Origin: Unio delphinus
Taxonomy: Eukaryota; Mollusca; Bivalvia; Unionida; Unionidae
NCBI GenBank assembly: GCA_029339505.1
Contig: JAQISU010000163.1
Location: 434,001-498,000, forward strand
Reading direction: 5' to 3'
DNA length: 64,000 nt
Part shown: one piece after another, positions 34,876 through 45,880 of the stretch
Layout of the letters: each line of letters starts with the position of its first letter
How positions within the stretch are numbered: the first letter of the stretch is position 1
Translations under genes and position numbers: made by a program
Notes under the pieces: model-generated
What the model was told of the DNA's origin: nothing
What the model saw: only the letters and a program-made list of their open reading frames with translations
Database searches by the model: none

Positions 34876-36193
34876 ATTATCTGGAAAGTGGCCATTAAAT
34901 GACAATGTTTTCACATTCTAAGTCAAGAATTGCATATAACAGTACAGACTATCCCAATTTTCACGTGCTCACTCATTTGTAAAGGTGGATTTCATAAAAT
35001 ATTTGGGGTATTTCATGCAATTGCACATTCTAGAAAACAATTAAATGAGTAACCTCAACATCTGAAAATAGTTTATATTATAAAAGGAACAAGTCTATTC
35101 CTATACATATAACTAGTTGGTCCCAGGATTTATAATGGTAAGATTTGTGTTTAATCTAAGCCTGCCCACTACAAACCAGGTTGAAGATACGAAAACCAGG
35201 TTGAAGATACGAGTAAAAAACTTTTGTGCATCAATTTCTTTGCTGCTCAAATTACAGCATTAACAAAAACTTCATTTTGAAAAGTTGACACACAACGTTT
35301 GATGGCCACACCAACAATAACAAAAGTTGTCCTTTTGTAATATTTAACTTTGTGGGCAAGTCAACAAAGGTTTATTAAAGACACTGAAAAATGTCATCCA
35401 CTTCAGTTTGTTACATTTAACGATCACATATCTTATCAGGGGAATAAGCATTTCTATAACTGGTTTTTCCATTTGTAAAACAGGTATACCTACCCTACCA
35501 TTAATTGCAGGGCCAAAACATCTGAGTATAAAAACTTAAAAATAAATAAAAATTGTGTTATCCATCATCAAATAGCATGAAATTCTAAACATGTCATCTG
35601 CAGAAGCATAATGGCTGCACATCAAATTTCATTTGTCTACTGGATTTTGCTTTAGTGTGCAGACAATATTTTTGTTAAAAAAAGTATAAATTAACAAAGT
35701 CCAACAGTGTATTTTTTTAAAAATATTTTTAAAAACTTATTGGATGATCTAAGTATGGCCAAGATCTAGTGTGTAAAATGTCAGGACTCTATATGAAATG
35801 TTACCTTCTGCTTTCTTGCTAACATTTGTTTTAGACAGACGTGGATATAAGAAGGGTATGTGGACAGTAGCAAAATATATGCCCCCATCTGCTACTTCAG
35901 TAGGAACATAATCATGTCAACAAATTGTGCACATATATGTTGTGAGACCACAACTTTTACAACAAAATGGGTTGCGGTAAAAATAAGCAGTATCTACTGA
36001 CTTGATTTGAGAATTGTGCAAAAGATATTAAAAAACCCAAAACAAATGCTGGGCCATATCATTTTTCATTGATATAGAAACTTCAGCCTTGACAGATGTC
36101 TATCATCTGCTTTGGCAGTCTTGTCAATAGTTTGTTATTTTTTTTTTATGAATCTCACCTATTAATTTCTACTTAACCTTTCTCAGTTGAGCC

Positions 36194-36196
<3 letters not shown>

Positions 36197-36240
<44 letters not shown>
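36197..36240. repeat. (CT)n microsatellite
   Basis: Perfect CT run. Confidence 0.95.
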
Positions 36241-36244
<4 letters not shown>

Positions 36245-39200
36245 AACACAACAAGAATAGAGTTATCTACAGAACCAAGTTAAAGCAGAAATCATTGAAA
36301 CTTGGATGAATTTTTTTTGGCCATCTTGGAAGCAAGAATAAGCATAATACTAGTCAAACAGGTTGTAATCATTTTTGCTAATGTAAATTTAATGTTTTTG
36401 TAACTGGTTAGTGCACTCCATTGTGTCTAAAAATACTGCTTTAAAAATAAAACAAAGATAAGCTGTTGTTTTCTTCAAATGATGCAAGATATATGACAGA
36501 CCAATTCCAATAGACTGGTTTAATTTTGGTCATAAGATCCTTAACATCTTCCATTTAGAACTGTATTTTACCAAGGTTATTTTAAAAATGGATAAATGCA
36601 ACTGCACAGTGAACTATAGCAGATTAGTATATATGACAACATTGTTGACCTACGAATGAAATAGGTCTACACTTTAATGCTGATGTTTTATTTATTATTC
36701 TCAACTGAAAAAAGAAACATATTTTTAGACTTGGGCCCATTTATGCTTATTGTGGACCCAACCCTGAACCCAGCAAAATAGTTTATTTTCATAGTACAGC
36801 CCACAGGATCTAAGAGGAGTGGATTGGTAATGCATGTACGTGGGCTGGAAAACCATGCATGTAATGGACAAAGATGTGGAAGTTCACCTTATCTTCACAT
36901 TCATGATTATTAACTAAGTTTAGTTTCTTCAAAAATTGATGGTTAAAATGGCATATATTGGAAAATGTGAATTGTGACATTGAGGTGAAGCAGACAACTA
37001 TGTTATCTTGTGTCTGAGGATTTTAATAGGTGTGCTTCAACATCTAGCACTTTAAGTTGAATTATGCTGTGACCAGTTTGGGTTGAATTTTATTTTCTTC
37101 AAATTATTGAATTAAAGTGATTATTTTCTCTGGAAATATAAGTGCTCTTACACAATTCATTGGATTTATACTTAATTCAAACCTGGAATAATATCTCTGT
37201 GATTCAGCTGTTGACACATCAACACTTTGCAAGCTATAACAGACACATCATCAACTTCAATTTTGGATCTATTCAGGATTTGAACTGACTGTTATTACTC
37301 AAGATGTTTTATTAATAGGACTTGTGCCTTTAATTCTTGGATTAGTTTTGGATTTAATTCGCAATACTGTAACTGCTTCTTTTCTCATTTTTTACTTTGT
37401 ATTCAAGGGATATAAACTATTTGTTAAATTTTACAATGCTTGTTATCTTCACTCTTTTCTGTTACTAATTTTAAGAACATATATTCATGACACCCCCACC
37501 ACAATGATGGCATCAAAAAGTTACATGTTGCTATCTGTTCAAGGCAGAGTCTGTAACAAACAATCCTACCTCTCATTTGAAAACATTAGAAATATGACCA
37601 CCATGCAATATAAAGTTACATGGAATGTAGTGTGTATCATTTTTCTGAATTACTGGCTCCAAACAATATTTTTCCTATGCCTGACATTCACTTCTGAAAA
37701 AGGTGGGGCTATAAGCCATACATGAACAGTTAAAATAATTACTAACTCCACAATGTCAACCTTTGAAATCCTACAATTGACCAGTTCACAATACTTAATA
37801 TTCTCACATTTTCTGTACAACCATGATGCAAACTTAAAACAGAATCTTAAGGCTAACAATGGTAATGATGTTTGAAATGTGATAAATAAAACCTTGGCCT
37901 TTCCCACTGCAGGCAAGGCAATTACGTGTGCAGTGCTGCAGTCTGAGATCACAAGTTTCAATTAATTTCCCCAAACGTCCACCAAAACTGAGTCAGACAC
38001 GATTCACTTTTATCCATATATATATATATATATATATATAGAAACTAAGAGATGGCAATTGATTTCTATTTTTATTTATATAAATTTGTAATCAGAAAAT
38101 TCCAGGTTTGTAGCAGTCTTGCATTGCAGTTAGATTGAATTATCGACAAATTAGACTTGAGTTCAGGTGTTAAAATCTGTCAAAATAACAGCTTGGCACT
38201 GAATAAATGGTTCTGTAACTGAACCGTTTAAATAAAAATATTGTCATAATATATTTTAACACAATCAGTACATTAAGTATGCATTCTTTGTCCCACAAAC
38301 TGGGAAGATGTTGATTATCAGCAGGACTTTGTGGAAGTGGGCTATCCTGTACACTACATCAGTTTTTTCTTGTGTTTTAACATTGCTGCAATGTTTACTA
38401 GTTTTTTAAACATGTAAATGGTTTATAATAAATGAGATTATACTGCTTAAACAAACGTATTAGTAACTAGCTCATTAAGCCACTATACAGCTAACAAAAA
38501 CTGTACCTTGCACAATTTGCATTTCCCTTGTAAAGCTTGTCTTTACTGAAAATGACAGTCCAAGTACAAAGGTTCTGGTGAGAAATATGTAGTCTAAAGT
38601 TAACTACAGAGATTTTTTTATCAGCATTATTAGCAAATCAGCATCATATGTTCTGTGCAGTACAATTAGTTCTCGTTAACTCCTACCTTTTCCTAGCAAT
38701 TACAAATTCAAAAATATATACTTGCAAATAAGAATAAAATTATAAAATCCCACTTAACAATGCTATTAAACTAAGATGTGAAAATATAATTTAACTGGAA
38801 CTTGTAATTCCTGAGTTGATGACTGCCACATACATGTTCACTGTTTTGTAAATATTTACAGGCTGTAAATTAAACTACAGTATTTACACACCATCATATT
38901 TGCTTGTCCCCCCTCCCCCTTACAGATTTTGAAAACAAAAGGATTAAAGTATATATTTTAAAAAATATATAATTTCATTCTTTCATTTACGAGTTTTAAG
39001 TTTATTATCAGCAGGGGGTGACAAACACTTTAAGCCTGGTTTTTTTAATCAAACAAAGCCACCATATTTGCATGAGCCAATGATCCATTCTTTCAAGTAA
39101 CAATTGTCATGTAGTCTGCTGTCTTTGATAATCTAAAAACTTCTGTATCTACTGGGAATTACTTGTCTTTGACCACATATATATAAGAATTCCTCCATTT

Positions 39201-39335
39201 TACTTGTTCAAATTGTTTTAGCAGTCTAAGGGACCCATTAGGAACAGTCAAGTTAGAAATTATAAATCAGTGAATGAAATGACTAAGTTTTGTGCATATT
39301 TCAAATGGAAAATACTTAATAGGCTCCTGCCATGC

Positions 39336-39339
<4 letters not shown>

Positions 39340-39401
<62 letters not shown>
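39340..39401. repeat. (GA)n microsatellite
   Basis: About 30 GA repeats. RERERE/SLSLSL frames here are artefacts. Confidence 0.95.
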
Positions 39402-39408
<7 letters not shown>

Positions 39409-39617
39409 GAGTGAGTTCTATTGCAGTTGCATATGGCATTGGGTAGGTAAATGTAAACTAAGCTGCACTGTGTTAAGTCGTCCAACAGAAGGAACAAAAG
39501 ATCTACTTCCAACTTGACAGGAGGAGCACTCTACATGTACTTTAACCTGAAATATCACATCACTACACACCACTCCAGCTGCAAATGTGTCAACCTCCCA
39601 TGCTGGATGTCAGTTTT

Positions 39618-39995
39618 AAACCCTCGCTGAGTCTTATAAAAATGGTACTAGCAACTGTCCTGCTCTAGTGTCAAGATAATGTGACTGGGTGGGGCATAAT
39701 ACCACACTGCTGTTGTAGTGTTTAATGCCATTTTTCAGCACATAATAGGCTATACATGGCAGCCAGTATTAATGCCAATGGTGGAGGGAGAACCTGGAAA
39801 AATCCATGACCCACGAGAAGCTACTGGCAAGCTTTCTCACATACATTGTCCAAATCTGAGACTTGAACCCTCACTGACAGTGGTGAGATGGCAGTGATCC
39901 GTAACGGAAAGCACTTTAGACCACTCTGGACCCTCTGCCACACTGCAGCCATATGACTGAAAAATTGTTAAAGCTATGTTTAAATACAAATCTTT
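39618..39995 (+). mobile_element. SINE-B, split by a SINE-A
   Basis: SINE-B body phrases at 39618-39710 ('gataatgtgactgggtgggg' and 'cataataccacactgc') resume at 39947-39995 ('catatgactgaaaaattgtt', 'aaagctatgttt'). The gap is a SINE-A flanked by a duplication of SINE-B sequence. The 5' tRNA-like head of this SINE-B is missing. Confidence 0.85.
39711..39937 (-). mobile_element. SINE-A nested in SINE-B, 9-bp TSD
   Basis: Full-length minus-strand SINE-A. The 9-bp CCACACTGC at 39702-39710 and 39938-39946 is the duplicated target inside the SINE-B body, so the two copies have a clear relative order. Confidence 0.93.
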
Positions 39996-40285
39996 ATACC
40001 CACCACTACACTATGTTTCACAAATAAATAAACAAACAGTATAGGGAAAAATTTAATCACTTAATTTGAAGCTAATGAATCAACCATAACTGCTCGCCAA
40101 TATGTCTTTGCAAAAGAACATATTGTTGATGTTGGTCACAGTGATTAGTCATTGAACATTTTGTCATAGTAATACAGTCGTACACTTACTGTTATATGCA
40201 ATTGCAAGAGATACATGCTAAAAACGTTTAAATAACTATCTTACTGTAACAATTAACGCTTTGACCATGATAACAACACATCACC

Positions 40286-40323
<38 letters not shown>
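40286..40323. repeat. (AAT)n microsatellite
   Basis: About 12 AAT units. The poly-isoleucine minus-strand frame over it is an artefact. Confidence 0.95.
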
Positions 40324-40328
<5 letters not shown>

Positions 40329-40547
40329 TATTAATAAACTTGTAAAGGCTAAGTAAGACAAAACTGCACTTAACAATTGACATTTCACAAATCCTAATAT
40401 CAAAGAATTCAATCATTCTTTCGTCACAAAGGTATGTATAATTTAATTTACAATTGAAATGTATTTGAAAACTACTTGCATTGGCTTGTGAGCTTTTAAA
40501 AATGGCAAGTTGCCAAGTGAGTTAGAACGGGAGTTGAGACCACTTAC

Positions 40548-40779
40548 CTTTTATACTACTGGGCGAGTTTGGTGATCTTCTTTCCGGTGACTGTCGAATT
40601 TCAGATACTGGCGATCTTCTCTGCCTTATTTTTTTTTCACTCCTTGGGGTCGGGGATGTAGGACTACTTCCCTTCAGTGAAAAAGCCTTCACAGCCTTGA
40701 TGGGTCCTTTGGTCTGTGATGCCGATGGGGACACATTTCGGCGAACTCGCTGCGCCGATGTAGCCGGCTGAACGGACAT
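40548..40779 (-). CDS. First coding exon of an unidentified host gene
   Basis: The ATG at 40779 is in good context (A at -3; ACAAAATGT) and opens 77 codons plus one base. The exon ends AAAAG|GTAAGTG, a consensus donor with the intron starting at 40547 (phase 1). The protein start is Met-Ser and very rich in Ser, Pro, Arg and Lys, with many S/TP sites (PTSPTPRSEKK, RSPVSEIRQSPERRSPNSPS), so it is probably disordered and a plausible target of proline-directed kinases. GC content and CpG count rise sharply here compared with the surroundings, as expected for a promoter-proximal exon. Later exons should lie below 40547 but were not found. I do not recognise the family. Confidence 0.7.
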
Positions 40780-41300
40780 TTTGTGGCCTAATAAACTTAT
40801 TAAGTGTTCAATAAATATCTGTTGACTGTTCTACAAATGAAATCTGTATGCATCCATATATCGAACTTTGTTGACTTTACTATTTCACTGTTTCCACTGC
40901 TCTCAAAACGACTCTCAACACAAGAATTCTCACAACAGAGGTCACGTGGTCACCGGTTTAACTTCTGATTGGACTATATTCTGCCATCTTACTGTCACTG
41001 TAGCTTTCGTGAAATCTACACTAGTCGGTATTCTTTGCTACAGTTTGCATTAAATGACATATTTTTCAACAATTGTTCCTAAGAAATAAAAAATACGATG
41101 ATTAATTATACATTTCAATTCACTTTAAATAATTTTGCTTTACTCTATGACATGCAAGTGCGAGATTTGGCTCCCGGATTTATTTCCCTTTGTTCATTCA
41201 TGACAACGAAATATATGTAAACATCCGGTGCACGTGGTTTAAATAGCCTGATTGACAGCTTAGCAACCAGTAACTGTTACGACATTTGTGAAGTACTTAC
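40780..41300. promoter_or_regulatory. Probable divergent promoter
   Basis: Between the minus-strand start codon (40779) and the plus-strand candidate exon (about 41240-41315). Visible sites: GTCACGTGGTCAC at 40941-40953 and CACGTG at 41231-41236 (bHLH E-boxes of USF/MYC/MITF-TFE type), an inverted CCAAT (ATTGG, 40968-40972), and 'ttcattcatgacaacg'. The part next to the exon is free of transposons. Direction and activity are inferred from position. Confidence 0.5.
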
Positions 41301-41315
41301 CATAATTAAATGTTT
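41240..41315 (+). CDS. Candidate first exon of a divergent plus-strand gene
   Basis: A short stretch ends ATGTTTCTG|GTAAGTTAACG at 41307-41321. If translated it contributes only Met-Phe-Leu before the intron; it may instead be 5' UTR. Support is the consensus donor, the position facing the E-box region, and raised CpG content. No downstream exon was recognised, so this stays tentative. Confidence 0.3.
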
Positions 41316-41888
41316 CTGGTAAGTTAACGTTAAGTCTACTTCACAAATGCACACAATATAATCATAGTATCATTTCCACCGATATTAATAATTTCTGTAT
41401 TTTTAGTGAAAAAAAAATTGACAGACCGCTTCTATTCCTTTACGAGTGCGTGCAATTGTCAATGGCTTATAATGGCTGAATCCGTTAAAAAAAAATATAG
41501 CAATCTATCATACCTTTAATAAACTGAATGACAAAATTATATATACGTCTACATCCATAAGCTTTACGTTTAAAATTTATTTGGAGTTTTCTATTGTAAG
41601 CCAAAATCGGCGGGGTCAAATCTTGCATCAGTTGAAGGGAGGTAATTAGAGTCCTTCTCAAAACGAGAGTACTTACATCAGTATATAATGGTGTTATCTT
41701 TATTTTTTCCTAAGAAAAGAAGTATCCGCTTAATTGAAGCTGATGGACAGCAGCCTGGTTTATTTTACATATTATTACTAAAACTTTGACTCTTTACTTT
41801 TATGTGGGGTTATACGACTGGTCCATTTTACAAACTCGACATATCATCAGTTTGAAGTCTCAACTATGCCAATGTTCTAGTGGCCTGG
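41316..41888. other. Probable intron 1 or intergenic DNA
   Basis: No features recognised. Confidence 0.4.
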
Positions 41889-41893
41889 AATGT

Positions 41894-42150
41894 TTTTTTT
41901 TTTTTTTTTTTTTTTTTATTTAACGCCATTTTTCAGCACAATATAGGCTATACATGGCGGCCAGTATTAATGGTGGAGGAAGAAACCGGACAAACCCCGG
42001 AAAGAACCACCGACCCACGAGAAGCTACTGGCAAGCTTTCTCACATAACTACATTTGCCGAATCTTGGACTCGAACACACGCAGACAGAGGTGAGATGGC
42101 AGTGGTCCGTAACGGACAGCGCTTTAGACCACTCGGCCACTCGGGGCCCC
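41894..42150 (-). mobile_element. SINE-A, 257 bp, poly(A) tail and 13-bp TSD
   Basis: Minus-strand SINE-A with intact A/B box region (gggttcgagtc region altered to tgtgttcgagtcc) and a poly(A) tail (poly-T at 41893-41918), unlike the CAA tails of other copies. A 13-bp TGGCCTGGAATGT flanks it (41881-41893 and 42151-42163). The motif 'cgagtggc' is duplicated in the head. Probably among the youngest copies. Confidence 0.95.
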
Positions 42151-42163
42151 TGGCCTGGAATGT

Positions 42164-42880
42164 AATGATGTGCTAACAGTTGTGTGATGTATAACAATAA
42201 TATAATCTAAACATGCCATTGTATGGATTCACTAGAGTCCCAAATGAATGGTTATGGTCCAGTAATATAAATTAGCATTTTGTAATTCCAGTGAATAATA
42301 CATTGAATGTATAACTACTTCCAACTAAATAAAAAAAAAAAAGAATACACTGATAAGAATGATTCTGCTTCAAGACAATAAAGCAAGAATAAGTAATTAT
42401 TCATGTAAATAAGATTATATAAACATTTAAGACACAATAATAGAACCATAAAGTAGGTCTGCCTTCTCTCTAAAACATTAAGTGTTTAGGAATTTTGTAA
42501 TGGAAATCTGATGTCTTCAACCCAAACCCAAGTAAACATGTTTACCTCTATAAATACAATTTGAATATCAGATCTAGACCATTAGAGAAATATTAGATAT
42601 GTCTTATGTCTTATGTTGTTTACAAAATAGATGTCACTGATCAGGAACACAGTAAACTCGATTTTGAACAAGGTAAAGTACAAAATGCAAATATACATCA
42701 TATAGTCATTAAGAAAAGTCAACAAATAATATAACGAATATATTATACACCTCACCTCATACAGAAAAGATTTCTGCAATAAAGCTTTATTATATATAAA
42801 AAAACTATTACTCACGTATGCATGTGATTAAAATTTACAAAGATGATGTCTTATGAATGGAAAAATGTGTACCTAAAGCA
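42164..42880. other. Intergenic or intronic DNA, nothing recognised
   Basis: AT-rich. No supported feature. Confidence 0.5.
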
Positions 42881-43027
42881 GTATAATACACAAGAAAGTG
42901 CATCCACAATTAGATTAACTTTTTCCTTAATGTGCCAGATGTCAGAATTGTATTTTTGTAACATCAACATCCACTTTAATGATCTCTGCTTTTGTTTATC
43001 ATCTTGCCAATGAAAGCAGTAGTTTTT
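42881..43027 (-). pseudogene. Ty3/Gypsy RNase H C-terminal fragment
   Basis: The minus-strand translation contains RSLKWMLMLQKYNSDIWHIK followed by EKVNLIVDALS. This matches the end of the Gypsy RNase H domain (R-L-x-R-W-x-L-x-L-Q-x-(F/Y)...G-K-x-N-x-V-A-D-A-L-S). No RT or integrase is adjacent. Upstream is cut by a SINE-A at 43037-43205 and downstream fades at the stop (42851). A dead internal scrap of an LTR retrotransposon. Confidence 0.75.
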
Positions 43028-43036
43028 TTGTAGAGA

Positions 43037-43205
43037 ATATTGCCATTTTTCAGCACAAGATAGGTTATACATAGTGGCCAGTACAAATGGTAGAGGAAGC
43101 ACCCTGGAAAATCCCAGAGAAAAAAAAACACCTACCCATGAAAAGCTAATGACAAGCTTTCTCACATGCCCACATTTTATGAACCCATGATTCAAAACCT
43201 TGCTT
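43037..43205 (-). mobile_element. SINE-A, head-truncated copy
   Basis: The 3' end 'tgctgaaaaatggc' and body (gtgagaaagcttgtcattag) are recognisable on the minus strand; the tRNA-like head is lost. Confidence 0.75.
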
Positions 43206-43380
43206 GGGAAAGCATTTGACAATCGAACATAGCCAAATAATGAGAAGATGTAAGCTCCAAAGTCATAATTCACTACTAATAATAATGAATTTCAAACTTA
43301 CGGACCAGAACTCTAACTTCATTGATTTACCAAGAGAGAATTTACAACTGAGTCTTTATATAAATTCTTAATGTCAAAAA

Positions 43381-43900
43381 AATAATATATTTTTTTCTGT
43401 TTTTGATAGGATTTTCATTATCTTTTAGTAGTAAATACCCTATCAGAATTTGCAGCGCTGACGATTTTCATTATTTTTACTAGTAAATACCTATTAGAAT
43501 TTGCAGCGTGAATGATTTTGATTTTTCTAAAGTAACAAATACCCTATCAGAATTTGCAGCGCAAATTATTTTGATTTTTTTTAAAGTAACAAATACCTTA
43601 TCAGAATTTGCAGCATGGACGATTTTCATTATTTTGAGTATCAAAGACCCTATCAGAATTTGTAATAATAAAATATTTCGGATTCTGATTAATAATAAAT
43701 ATATCTGATTCTAAATAATAATAATAATTGTTTTGAAAATTTCCACACAAAACTACCAATTACCCTATCGGAATTAGCAATTTGAACGTTTTTCCTTTTT
43801 TTAATTACCAAAAATCTTATCAGAATTAGCAATTCTGACGATTTTATTATTTTTGCTACCAAATACCCTATAAGAATAATAAAAATGTTTCTGATTCATA
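43381..43900. repeat. ~52-bp AT-rich satellite array
   Basis: The phrase 'ccctatcagaatttgcagc' recurs at about 43442, 43493, 43546, 43600 and 43652, then in diverged form at 43767, 43819 and 43870, a 51-54 bp spacing. Later units change 'tttgcagc' to 'ttagcaat'. It lies just outside the first Polinton-associated frame and may mark that element's edge. Confidence 0.9.
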
Positions 43901-43997
43901 ATAATAATAAAATATTTGATTCTGATATTAAATGAAACATGTTTCTGTGCTAAATAAACTCCTCTACTTTCACTTTCTATAATCTTTTTTAACTGTC

Positions 43998-44276
43998 TTA
44001 CACGTGTATTAATATTTTTTCTTGTTCATATTGGTTTGATAATTCTGATCTTATTTTTTCTGTCGCGTTAAAGAGATGTACGAATTTCTTTAATTCTATA
44101 TCATCAGCTAATGATGCGTAGACTGAATCTTGAATTCCCGTAATAAATTTATACTCTAATTGTAGAGTACATCTATATCTGGATTTAAACTCTTGTAAAC
44201 ATTCGATATCAGAAAGAATTTTTTCCTAATTTAGTTTATCAGATAATTGTATTCCTTCATTTTCACATTTTAATAG
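43998..44276 (-). pseudogene. Unidentified helical protein remnant, probably Polinton-associated
   Basis: Minus-strand frame of 92 codons with one internal TAG and a terminal TAA. It is rich in Glu, Lys, Leu and Asp (EKILSDIECLQEFKSRYRC, SLADDIELKKFVHLFNATEK) and predicted mainly alpha-helical. I do not recognise a family. Association with the Polinton remnant rests on proximity and coding-like composition, unlike the AT-rich flanks. Confidence 0.4.
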
Positions 44277-44681
44277 CAACAATTACTTTGTTAATATTTT
44301 CATAATTCATTATATAACAAATATACCTTTAATTAGAAAAATAAACAGTAGCACGATGAGCAGTCAACCATCACCGGGTCCCCTGGCCATTGTGTCTTTC
44401 ATAGGGTCCATGTTATACTTTTGTCTTTTTCATCACCCTATGACCGTTTCTTTTGGCAGGCCTTTCTTTCTGAATGTTCTTATGGGTTACCTCAGTGTTA
44501 TTTAGAGCTTATATGACCATGCTGCAATTTATATGGGGGCGTCACAAATACTTTTTATAAACATTCCTCCAGCTAGTTTTCAAAGCAAAACAAAATGTTA
44601 AAATATTCAGAAGGTTGTCTATGCATTCTTTCAATTTCATGTATCATCTTCGATCATCCTATTGAAACATTCGTATATTAT

Positions 44682-44852
44682 TCAGTGACAAAGATATCTT
44701 TTTCCCCCAGCAGTAAATCTGATATAACTAGTATTATTAACAGAACCAACTGGTTTCTTGAGCCGACAGTGTCTGATTACATCATCACGTTTTGCTTTAG
44801 AATTCGCAATGATAGGATGTGGAACAAATTCTTTTTGCTCCATTTTATACAT
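44682..44852 (-). CDS. Small basic ORF, unidentified
   Basis: 56 codons from an ATG at 44852 to a TGA. Basic, with MYKMEQKEFVPHPIIANSKA, then KRDDVIRHCRLKKPVG and YIRFTAGGKRYLCH. It has the look of a real small protein, with a Gly-Gly-Lys turn and even codon use, but no family is recognised. It lies among the Polinton remnants and may be a truncated accessory gene. A plus-strand frame in the same DNA is probably its shadow. Confidence 0.35.
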   Translation of the reverse strand: MYKMEQKEFVPHPIIANSKAKRDDVIRHCRLKKPVGSVNNTSYIRFTAGGKRYLCH

Positions 44853-45181
44853 AATATTATTTGTCTAAATTAAAAATCTTGCATTATTGTTTTCAGGGGT
44901 TCTTATAACTCTGCCAAGGTCATTATTTATCATAATATCGCTTCAGTTCTCAATATCGCTTACCACCACACTGCACAAACAGCTGTGTTTTACCTATAAC
45001 TCCAACACAACATTGTAAACAGGGTTTTGGACATAAACTCACCCTCCTCACACTTGGCGAATGTTTTCCGCAAAATTAATTTACGCAGGATTTGCTACAT
45101 AGAGTTAAAGTTCCTATCGTCAACCACCTGCATTGATTCTTTTTTTGAGTCATTTTGTACATATATAATATGTTTTATTTA

Positions 45182-45500
45182 AATACATGTCTTAGTTATA
45201 GCATGGAGGAGTTTGAGAGATTGTCGAAAATCAAGCATTGGAAAACAAAATTTGATCTCGATAGCATATATCTCCTGACTTACCAATAAAAAGTCTAGTT
45301 GATACGAAAAAAAAAAATGTAATTAATAAAATTCATGATGCCAAGAAGGAGTTTAGCAGCGATGGCGCATCTCATGTATGGTCAACATTCTAAATCCGTA
45401 ATAGTGTTGATGCTACAATGAATGACAAACGAGCAGAAAATATCATTACCCATCACGATAATTGGAATTATTTTTCAGAGTAAAATTTATTGTACTATCA
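45182..45500 (+). pseudogene. Unassigned coding remnant upstream of polymerase
   Basis: Frames opening MEEFERLSKIKHWKTKFDLD and continuing with INKIHDAKKEFSSDGASHVW and NDKRAENIITHHDNWNYFSE are interrupted by stops and a shift. Composition is coding-like. Position just upstream of the polymerase segment suggests either its N-terminus or a separate accessory gene of the same element. Confidence 0.35.
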
Positions 45501-45627
45501 GAAAGAGGTAATTGGATTATTTGTGTAAATATGATCCTGTCCTTGCTAACTAAAAAAAACTATCATACTGAGTAAAAATTCCAAACCAGGAATGATGACT
45601 GGCATTGACAAACAGTATTATTCATGA

Positions 45628-45879
45628 GCGTATCCTGTAACCGCAGTTATTTGTGGAATTTATCCGATAAATGAAAACCCCAATAGTAATAATCTAAAAC
45701 CAATGAAATTTTCAAGGATAAATTGTGTTGCTGAGCGAGTAACAGAGCATTTTATAAATGCGATGCATGGAAACGGTCTGACGGATCTACAACATAGAGA
45801 ACTAAACGAGTGGGCTGAATCGGTCAGTTATACCGGTGCTATAATAAATATGTTAAGGTCAGATTCTTGCGGGTCATAA
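45628..45879 (+). pseudogene. DNA polymerase B N-terminal segment (Polinton)
   Basis: 84 open codons. The diagnostic part is RINCVAERVTEHFINAMHGN followed by GLTDLQHRELNEWAES. This resembles the N-terminal region of protein-primed-type polymerase B proteins of Polinton-like elements (NCV-x-RV-x-EH ... GLT-x-R-x-x-I-x-W). It is cut at 45879 by a stop and a ~2-kb segment without polymerase homology; the polymerase resumes at 47923. Assignment is by remembered family pattern. Confidence 0.55.
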
Positions 45880-45880
45880 G

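Larger units (their letters stand above)
34876..39617. other. Large gene-poor stretch with microsatellites
   Basis: Contains a 20-bp direct repeat (aaaaccaggttgaagatacg, about 35170-35210), (CT)n at 36197-36240, (TA)n at 38017-38040 and (GA)n at 39340-39401. A 133-codon plus-strand frame at 37324-37725 is hydrophobic and AT-driven, without family resemblance; not called. Probably intronic to the minus-strand gene starting at 40779, but no exon was recognised. Confidence 0.45.

Noticed and set aside
37324..37725. 133-codon plus-strand frame
   Set aside because: Hydrophobic, AT-driven composition, no motif, no promoter or splice context; likely chance.
43381..43900. CRISPR array
   Set aside because: The ~52-bp period repeats contiguously with no unique spacers, in an animal genome; it is a satellite.
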